A DNA stretch of 64,000 nt from Metallyticus violacea (taxonomy: Eukaryota; Arthropoda; Insecta; Mantodea; Metallyticidae): the NCBI GenBank assembly GCA_030762175.1, contig CM060830.1, positions 47,002,501-47,066,500 of the forward strand. The letters run 5' to 3'. The translations under genes and the position numbers were made by a program. Below the pieces are notes generated by a model. The model had not been told where the DNA came from and did not search any database. It worked only from the letters and a program-made list of their open reading frames with translations. Of this stretch, positions 56,606 through 64,000 are shown piece after piece; the first letter of the stretch is position 1; the number at the start of each line of letters is the position of its first letter.

Positions 56606-57189
56606 ATCCATTTTAAAATTGATTCTGTAGTAATACAATATGCAAAAATATCAGATTTCTACCTTCTACGACAAAAGAGAGGTTTCTTAGATGAACATAC
56701 AATATTTTTTGACCATATGAAAATACAATAAACTCTGGTGTTTTAAGTTCTTTTCCATCTACCGAAAGGTGTTCATTAATTACTACTGAAAGCATTATAG
56801 TGAAAAATCATAAAAAACTGAGTTTCACAAACTTTCAAATTACATTATTCCGGAACCACTTCTTTCCTATTTGAAATTAATTATTTTAATCCTCCCGGAA
56901 TCGAATAGTATTTAAATTCATCTTAATGACAACTTCCATAATTGGTTCATATTACAAAGTAGAGGAGCATCTTTTCGTCTTAACTTGAGAAAGGTGATGG
57001 TATTTTGAAAATAATTGTAGAAATAACTTACGCCATATTTCATTTATGAGGTAATCACTGTTTAATTAGCACTGCAGCAATCCAACTACCTACTTCCTTG
57101 GATACTACAGCTGCCATGTTTAAGGAAAATTCTACATAACACGATGAAAACATAAAAGTTAGAGATCATATTATTTAATGAAACTATTC
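56606..57189. other. non-coding stretch with one start-like context
   Basis: On the minus strand an ATG near 57120 opens MAAVVSKEVGSWIAAVLIKQ then stops; it follows the candidate exon at 57.2 kb within ~70 bases but is out of frame with it. Meaning unclear. Confidence 0.2.
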
Positions 57190-57190
57190 A

Positions 57191-57270
57191 CAATTACTTA
57201 CGTAGATTTCAGACAGTAGTAAAATAAACGGGAAACCTTTCTTGATTACTGCAAACGCGCTGATATGCGG
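57191..57270 (-). CDS. candidate exon with donor (tentative)
   Basis: The minus strand reads FREPHISAFAVIKKGFPF then ILLLSEIY and ends exactly in phase 0 at TCTAC/GTAAGTAATT, a strong donor. The residues are hydrophobic enough for part of a membrane protein. The 5' limit is uncertain (a stop lies ~30 bases upstream in frame; CATATCAG is one possible acceptor). No family recognised. Confidence 0.25.
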
Positions 57271-57573
57271 TTCACGAAAATGAGTAACGTTTTAAGATAC
57301 TCCGCATTAATAAACTGTGCCATCTTACAAACTGATGTCGTTTGTTTCGCATTCATGGTAAACAAACAAATGAAAGTAGCTATTAAAACACACGCAGCAT
57401 AGCAACAGTTGAAGATCCCTATTAAAACACATTATAACGTATTTGATTATTGGAGATGAAACGTTATGTTGGGACGCTACGATTGACGCAAAAAATAACA
57501 AACCTTGCAAGACATACTAATCACAATATTGTGAAACTTATGGTTAAAACGTAAGTACTTGCACATAGAAAAG

Positions 57574-57756
57574 ATCGCGGGTTCGAACCCGGCCAGGACC
57601 GATGGATTTTTTCGGGGTGTAAAAATCCTAAGTATGGCTTCCTTCGGAAGGGAAGTAAAGCCGTGGGTCCCGTGTCGTACATTTACTTGAATGGGACGCT
57701 GATGACCTGAGCTGTTAAAGAGCGACCATAAATAAATCATTCAAAAAAAAAAAAAA
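57574..57756 (+). mobile_element. SINE family B, copy B9, truncated and internally deleted, 11-bp target duplication
   Basis: Begins inside the tRNA-like head (ATCGCGGGTTCGAACCCGGC), continues through the CCTTCGGAAGG palindrome to GTGTCGTACATTTA, then jumps to TTGAATGGGACGCTGATGAC, losing ~90 bases, and ends in poly-A. ACATAGAAAAG flanks it perfectly at 57563-57573 and 57757-57767, so both the 5' truncation and the internal loss were present at insertion or arose inside a defined element. Confidence 0.93.
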
Positions 57757-57767
57757 ACATAGAAAAG

Positions 57768-58450
57768 GACATTTTTTGTCATTTTTCATAAGATCCCCTA
57801 AATTCTAACGAATTACACAAATTATGTATTTAAAAAAATAATCATGTTTTCTCAAAAATCGTTTTAAAAAGGGCAAAATGACAGTAAAACGTTTTCTTCT
57901 CTTCATGACAAGAAATGAAGCTGTTCATGATTTTAAAAATGCGTTGTAATTTGAAGCCCAGTGTAAATATTTTTCTTCAAATTTGACATTTTATTATTGA
58001 TGAGACAATAACATTCTTAAACAAATTTAATGCACATGCATAAACATTTTAATGAAGTAATTTCCTTTTAGTTTACCTTCATGAAATCTGAAAATGTATA
58101 AATTAAAATTGATAATATAAATATGTATGTAATGAGGTATTCACATGCAAGCAAGCTTAAATACCTTAGTCCGTTAATTGGCATTCTCTGCAAATCAAAT
58201 TTTCTGGATAATTATTGGAATAAAAAATAAAATTAATAACGCAAAGATCTCTAATATACATAGCAAAATTCCTGTGCAATTCCTGAGTATTTTAATTTCT
58301 TAATTGTATTAAGATATTTTGTATGCATTGAAAACTTAAAAGTATGCTATGGAAACAAATAACTTCATGTGTTCTATGTTAAGTCGGTCATATAAGCTTT
58401 CCAGCCCCGCTTGTATGTTGACGGCCTAATTTGCTCATTCTTGCTACCGC
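57768..58450. other. AT-rich stretch
   Basis: No feature until the G+C rise from 58390, which could be a promoter region for the next candidate exon. Confidence 0.3.
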
Positions 58451-58597
58451 ATGACAAGCAGAAGCGGGAAGGAGGAGTCGCCAACGTTACGAAAATTACT
58501 CATTTTCGTAAACAGCCAAGTCTGGCCACAAATAAGAGGGGTGCTTAAGTTGATCGAGAAACGAGGTTTAAATGTTCATATTCTACGGTTACCGTAT
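58451..58597 (+). CDS. candidate first coding exon
   Basis: In a G+C-richer island an ATG at 58451 opens a 49-codon frame that ends exactly at a donor in phase 0 (CCGTAT/GTAAGTTC). It begins MTSRSGKEESPTLRKLLIFV and continues with NSQVWPQIRGVLKLIEKRGL and NVHILRLPY. Amino-acid composition is unremarkable. The upstream 60 bases (CCAGCCCCGCTTGTATG...) are also G+C-rich. The frame stays open for 71 codons past the donor, so it could be read through. No family recognised; any next exon would be to the right. Confidence 0.35.
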
Positions 58598-60640
58598 GTA
58601 AGTTCCTTACTGTATTGTATTATGCACAGTGCTCGTACAAGACTTATCTTTTATTTGCTCATGTACTGGCTACGGGAATATTCAAGTCGACTCCTTACAC
58701 TCTCGAGATATGAGATTCTCGTAGCAGCACTCCCGCACAGCCGTTCTTGCTTACGAAAACGAGAGAATAACTCGGCCTTTGACCGCACATATGATACGTA
58801 TTTCACAATATGATACAAATTTTATGGCATCCCAAAGAACAAACAACGGGAACATGGATTTGAAATTTTAGGAAATTTGCATACAGTAAGTTTTATCTGA
58901 AGTTTCATTTTATCTGAAACTAAACTACAGCAGTCTTAATATCCCTTTTACTGAACTGCAGCTATACAATCATGCAACTGTCAGATGTTGCACTTTTGAC
59001 TTTCTCCTAATTTGCCCTAAATTAATGGTTGTTTGATTTTTACTGGAATGCCACTGCAGTGATTTAACTATCTGTTAAATATTGTGGTTTGATGCTTTAC
59101 AGCACACTAATAAAAGTCATATTTGCATAATCAATGCTTGGGTCGGTACTTTTCTACAAATCAACACTGATCCTTTCCTGCACGATAACCCCACACGTTG
59201 TATTTGTTTCTATTATCACATATTGGATTAGGGGGAGTATAGTAAAATGTTTTAAGACATATTTATTTATTATTTTCATTTTATGCTGTTTTACATACAT
59301 TATTTTTAATTCCGTTACATCGTTTCAATGTATAAGCATCACTTTCCGAACTCAAAATCCAAAGGCATTGTTTGTTTTGTGCCCTACAAATATTCTATCG
59401 CACTGAGGTTGTGCTACGTGGCACGAAGTCGGATTCAATTGTCACGGGACGAACTTTTACGTTGGTTTAAAATTTTTATATCCATTGTGTTTTCTTTTTG
59501 CTCTTTTTTGCTTTGGACCTCAGGGCTGGTTTCTCCAGTGGCCAGTAACTCTCTGCTCGAGGATTCCTCTCTCCATTAGGCGATTTGCTTCCCTGAAGCT
59601 ATTTCTTCGATCTAATTCAAGAGCACGTATCATGTAGTCCTTCGAGTATTATTTTGATTCTACTAATATACATAATAGAATTAGATGCATCTTTACTCTG
59701 TTACATACTTGATAGTTAGTTCATCTTTTAACAGTCATAGAATTTATTTATGTTTTATTGTAATGACAATTTTTAAGGTTTACCGCTATGTTCATCTTCA
59801 CACTTAAACGCAAGATATCCTCTTTTTACCACACTGTTGCTGACAAATCTTTATTTCAGAAAGAGACGTTGCAATTATTTTCAGATATTAATTCTGAGCT
59901 ATTTCCTCGACACATTGCATTTTCTTAGAGAGTCAGACATTCACATCACTTCAACTAGAGGCAATAATGTATTACTTCAGGCATTCCTGCCATGAAATAG
60001 ACATTTTAGACATATGGATCATGGAATCAACCCTCATAAATATTTATTATGTTGTAATAAATTTATTAAAATATAAATACAGCAGAAGTGTTCTAAGATC
60101 GAAAACAAAACTTTAAATAGTGAGAGCGTTAATGAAATAACAAAAATTTTAAAAGTTAATAACGTTAATGAAAATGGCACCATACATAACCTCAAAAGGA
60201 CAGTGTGATAGACCAAAAATTTCCATGACCACTTATATTCCAACCAGGGGCACTTATATTCCAACGTGAACAAATGCACGGAATTTATTTGAAATAACTA
60301 CCTTACTACATAGGATGTTAATAGCCCAAGCCATACGTAAAGTAACATGTGTATTAACTACATTTCTGAGGTGGAAGAACTTTTTGAATGAAATCAGAAT
60401 ATATATTTTATAAATGAACTGGGAATTCTAGGAGTTGCTATTTCATAATCCAAAATAAATTCTCTGGTGCGCTATAAGCACAAAAACACTTTGGCACCTT
60501 TTGAACGCTATCAACAAATCGTTAAAAGATACACACACACAAAAGCAGATGCCTTCAAAGCCGTAGACCTCACTGAATCCAATAAGATGGTGCTATATTC
60601 CACTTTCAGGTTTCTGATTTACAATACTTAAGACTACTAT
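58598..60640. other. long AT-rich stretch, no feature
   Basis: Open frames at 59134-59579 are AT-rich and hydrophobic by composition; no support for coding. Confidence 0.3.
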
Positions 60641-60641
60641 A

Positions 60642-61826
60642 CGAGGTGGTATCCAAAATATTCGGAACTGGTGCTGTCATCTGGTCAAAAATTTACTTTG
60701 AGATTAATGGCCGCCATCGCCCTCGAAGTAGTTCCCTTCCACACCGGTCCCAGCGATTCTGAATAGATCGAAGTCACAGAGTGCCAAATCAGGCGAGTAC
60801 GGTGGGTGGGGGACAACCGTCGTGTTGTTTTTCGTCAAAAAGCTCCTGATGAACAAGGAACTATTACAGGGGGCATTATCGTGATGCAACAGCCAGCTCT
60901 CTTGTCGCTAAAGTTCGGGCCGTCCTCTCCGCACAGTTTCACGGAGCCGTCGCAAAACGTCAAAGTAGTACATGGAATTCACTTGTTTGATTTGGTGGGA
61001 CGAATTATTTGAGCACAAGTAACAAAGAAAACCAGGAGCATGCTCTTGACTTTGCTCTTGACTTGTCTCGTTTTTTTTTTTTTGTATTGGTTTGTTCCGG
61101 CTCTTCCATTGGGAGGATTGCTGTTTTGTCTCAGGGTCATAAGCGTACATCCAGCTCTCGTCGCCGGTGATGACCCTGGACAAGAGGGTTGGGTCATTGG
61201 ATACGACCTGACGACGCTCCGTGCAAACTTCATCACGCTGTGCCTTCTGACCAGCAGTCAGGATCCTTGTTACAAATTTTGCTGCGACACGATGCATGCC
61301 CAATGCATCAGTTAAAATTCGTTGGCATGTCCCATAGCCAATTCCCACTTCATGAGCAAGGTCTTTAATGGTTTGACGTCGATACTCACGAATGAGGTGT
61401 TGAACTATGGCAACAATGTAGGGCGTTGTGCAGCTGATGGGCCTACCGGTGTGAGCATCGTCTTCAATAGCTGTACGGCCGTCCCTGAACCGAGCATGCC
61501 ACTCAAACACATGTGTGAGGCTCATGCTTTGTTCCCCAAATACTTGTTGAATCATTGCGAGGGTCTCCGTAGCATTTTTCCCGAGATTTGCACAGAATTT
61601 GATGCACACTCTCTTTTCTAATCTTGGATCCATCGTAAAATCGCAGCACACTACACACAGAATATCATGAAAAGTACTATAGAATCTCAACACATCTATT
61701 CAGCTACATGACACTTTAAAAACTCACTCATCAGATGTGCTAGTGTTGCCACGTAGCGGTACAAAACTCTACTGCAACTACTGTCGAGATGGCAGCACTA
61801 GTCCCAATATTGTGGATACCACCTCG
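60642..61826 (-). mobile_element. mariner element 3 with ~40-bp TIRs and TA target
   Basis: Ends CGAGGTGGTATCCAAAATAT / CGAGGTGGTATCCACAATAT (right end in reverse complement) and continuing GGTGCTGTCATCT / AGTGCTGCCATCT with one gap; flanked by TA at 60640-60641 and 61827-61828. At ~1185 bases it is shorter than elements 1 and 2, in line with internal deletions in the catalytic half. The end sequence differs from those of the other two mariners. Confidence 0.92.
60704..61633 (-). pseudogene. mariner transposase (broken), element 3
   Basis: The natural start is the ATG at 61633 (MDPRLEKRVCIKFCANLGKN); an upstream in-frame ATG at 61693 lies in the TIR side. The frame stays open through the helix-turn-helix, EWHARFRDGR, HTGRP and GYGTCQRIL to the first catalytic block VITGDESWMYAYDPE (D at 61160-61162). 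A T13 run (61071-61083) then causes a frame change: KSKVKSMLLVFF is in another frame. The original frame returns at VNSMYYFDVLRRLRE. The last part, from 60889, holds HHDNAPCNSS (second D) and PYSPDLALCDFDLF (third D), 34 residues apart. All three catalytic residues remain, but the gene is in three pieces. Confidence 0.9.
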
Positions 61827-61828
61827 TA

Positions 61829-62260
61829 TATATATTAAACCGATGTAAAATGTACTTTTATGTTGATAAACGAAGTACCACTATAATCTCCAGAAATATG
61901 AGCGATATTTCTTTAAGTGCACACCAGGAAGTTATTGTCACTGTGAAGTTCTTGTATTGCTTTTCGCTGAGACTATTTTAAAATATTATTTATGGTTTAT
62001 AAACTTCTCATGTTTAGTGTTACATCTTACCAATAAAAACTATACTGCAGGACTGTACTATAACTTCAAAGTTAGTAATGTTATTAAGTTAGCTTATCGC
62101 ATTGTCTGGGGCAAGAAACGCTCTAAAACGTTCTCCAATGCGGTTAAAAGATAAAATAAAATTTGTTTGAAACTTGGAGGGGGGCAGGGATGACGCTAAT
62201 TCCTCTCTCCAGACGGTTACTAAAAGCTGGTTCCCTTAATAACGCTTCCATATAACTTAC
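61829..62260. other. non-coding stretch
   Basis: AT-rich; no feature. Confidence 0.3.
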
Positions 62261-62325
62261 GTGGAGAAGAACGGGATGAGGTTGCTTGGAGGAAGCAAAT
62301 TTTCCTGGCCGGCTTCCACCGTCTG
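62261..62325 (-). CDS. candidate 65-nt internal exon
   Basis: On the minus strand, ACTTCCTGCTTGTTGCAG (good acceptor) precedes and GTAAGTTATATGG (strong donor) follows a 65-base block whose G+C is far above its surroundings. All three frames are open; one reads QTVEAGQENLLPPSNLIPFF, another DGGSRPGKFASSKQPHPVLL. Both splice signals and composition agree, which makes this the best-supported internal exon by signal. Frame and family are unknown. Confidence 0.42.
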
Positions 62326-63665
62326 CTGCAACAAGCAGGAAGTATATTAAAATACGCTTGGATTGTTAGAACCAACTCGCGTTAATGTTCGAGCTTTATT
62401 TCCCAAATTATGGGGCTTCCAACTGTCTTTTGAAAAGTAAATTGATTAAGGATTTCAATTATCTCTAGTTAGCACTCATACTTGTAATTAATGTTGGATG
62501 TTTGGTATTATTTAGTTCCGTGTATTTAATAGCCGTGAATATATTATACTTTTGTGCAAGTATCCATATATTAATATTAAATATAAAGCAAGTAACATAT
62601 TTAAAGAAGCAAAACCTTGCTTTTAATAAAAGCCTATCTGCATTTCTGCTCTGAAATAGATAAATGAATTATAGCGTTACCCCATATACATAAGATGTAC
62701 TTTAGTTATCGGCAGCAAGCTGGGCTAAGGTTCATGCAGGATGTTCAATGAGAAACTGGCTGCTGCACACTGTGATAACTAACGTTATCCATAACTAGTA
62801 ACAAAACTGGTGGAAGATTAGGGGGGATTTAAGGAACCAATTATTGAGAAACACTTGTTTCAATTGAATTCTAATTTTCTTAGAGACTGAGGCAGTTCTC
62901 TTCTGCACTCTAATTTTCCTCTTTCATTATTGAACTTATCGATGATAATTGTGATATTTCTAACGATATAAAATTTATAAATAAAATTCATATTTTTGTT
63001 ACTTCTTCAATTCTTCGAGGATCACATGCCTAATTCCTCTTTGACAATTCTATTTTTGCAAGCTTATCAGCAGATAACAATCTATGTTTATAGATGAGCT
63101 CACGTTTTCGTATTTTAAAAGCACACCGCACCACTTGTTACAGCTTTTAGCGACATATTACAAGAATGTAAATGGAAGAAAGAACGCGAGCAGAATGCAG
63201 AATACTAATTGATGCAATAATTAAAGTACTAACGATTATGTAAATTATGCAATAAATTGCAATATTTGAACGAAATGTAAACAAATGCTTTTGGAGTCTA
63301 ATTGCATTTTCTACTGACAACACGAACAACCTGTTTCAGTAAAGCCTTTTTTTCTCACCTTACTCTTCGTGCATACGTCTATGTTTATTTTTTGCGCCCA
63401 GCTTGCATCTCCAATTCAAGCTGTCACCATTCCGTTTAAACAATATGTGCCAGAATACTGACAAAAATACGGGGAAGAGAAGAGCACGTTCTGTCCGCCG
63501 GAGCCATTTGTGGTCTTCCGTATGATTATCATTTCTATTTATTTATTTTTATTTTGCGCCCTAGTCTTCATAGCGTAAATTGTACTGGAGCGATTGGCTA
63601 AAAACGCATGCATGAACGTTTCGTATTGACCTTGATATGACCGACCGTAGTGAGATTTCTTTTAA
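62326..63665. other. non-coding stretch
   Basis: AT-rich intron-like sequence, no feature recognised. Confidence 0.3.
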
Positions 63666-63906
63666 TAGTGTTTAACGCTCGTTTTTACCACTGAAGCACC
63701 ACAGGTGGTGACACTGATAACACATGAGATGAAATTATATATTGGGAAAGGATTTTTAATAGAAAACGTTAAGGGTACCTCTCCAGCATTTGCCATTTAT
63801 GAGAACTGAGGAAAACCTGGAAAAAACTTCAATCAGGTTCTGGTGGGATTCGAACCATAGACCTCCCGCACAGTCCGCGCATTAACGACCTCGGCCACCC
63901 GTAGGG
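63666..63906 (-). mobile_element. SINE family A, copy A9
   Basis: Reverse-oriented copy with several small deletions (the GGAAGGAAGCGTTCCAGGCC block is mostly lost, as is part of the GAGGGAGGACGGTCC block). Head at right, 3' end at left (TAGTGTTTAACGCTCGTTTT). Confidence 0.88.
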
Positions 63907-64000
63907 ATGGTGAGGGAGATGATTTCGTTGAAAGTACAATCGGGGCTAAAATCGGAATGGGGAATGGAGCTGTACATCAAAACAGAGACTAAACTCACTA

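Noticed and set aside
59134..59579. Membrane protein genes
   Set aside because: Hydrophobicity follows from TTT/ATT-rich composition; no splice or start context.
671..63906. tRNA genes at each box A/box B pair
   Set aside because: They recur with the same SINE bodies, tails and target duplications; they are SINE heads, not tRNA genes.
1..64000. LTR retrotransposon or endogenous virus
   Set aside because: No paired LTRs, primer-binding site, gag/protease/integrase motifs or envelope-like frames were found in either strand by eye.

Overview
This is AT-rich eukaryotic DNA with no sign of dense protein coding. It looks like arthropod genomic sequence. Two tRNA-derived SINE families, many mariner/Tc1 relics, a piggyBac-like relic, RTE/CR1-type LINE tails and abundant microsatellites point to a large, repeat-rich arthropod genome. 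A chelicerate is possible, but nothing in the window proves it. No operons, CRISPR arrays, rRNA genes, credible functional tRNA genes or virus-like genes were seen.

Most of the recognisable content is mobile DNA. SINE family A (tRNA Leu/Ser-like head) has ten copies or fragments. SINE family B (head with an intact GGTCCTG/CAGGACC acceptor stem) has nine. A third family, C, has two copies. Several SINEs have target-site duplications, so they can be delimited to the base. DNA transposons: mariner elements with TA-flanked inverted ends at 22.0-23.4, 39.1-40.4 and 60.6-61.8 kb; a more decayed one at 13.7-15.1 kb; mariner fragments at 11.3-11.7, 12.2, 17.0-17.6 and 38.3-38.9 kb; other Tc1/mariner-superfamily relics at 7.8-8.0, 42.2-43.1 and 51.7-52.6 kb; a TTAA-bounded piggyBac-like element at 45.46-46.82 kb; a hAT-like MITE at 16.4-16.9 kb; and fold-back elements at 11.8-12.0, 23.8-24.1, 29.5-30.4 and 50.4-50.8 kb. 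LINE remains lie at 2.2-2.6 and 55.7-56.6 kb. All transposase and reverse-transcriptase frames are broken, so none should encode a working enzyme.

Host genes can only be inferred. Short blocks with higher G+C, an open frame and good splice signals are candidate exons: plus strand at 4.41, 18.24, 28.95 and 58.45 kb; minus strand at 7.8 (rejected as exon, transposase), 9.0-9.24, 57.2 and 62.3 kb. The 18.24 and 28.95 kb blocks are phase-compatible and could belong to one plus-strand gene with long introns. A possible divergent promoter lies at 9.2-10.0 kb. Two sites, 53.47 kb (+) and 44.29 kb (-), have the joined acceptor-donor form of recursive splice sites, as expected in very long introns.

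The most unusual structures are the 31.1-31.8 kb satellite-like array of ~140-157 bp units, the fold-back family E with a ~900 bp copy enclosing a CCTAA-rich tandem array and a tRNA-like sequence, the piggyBac-like element with tRNA-like ~165 bp repeats near one end, and a 20-base block shared by two otherwise different SINE families. I do not see a convincing new biological system; these are the best leads.
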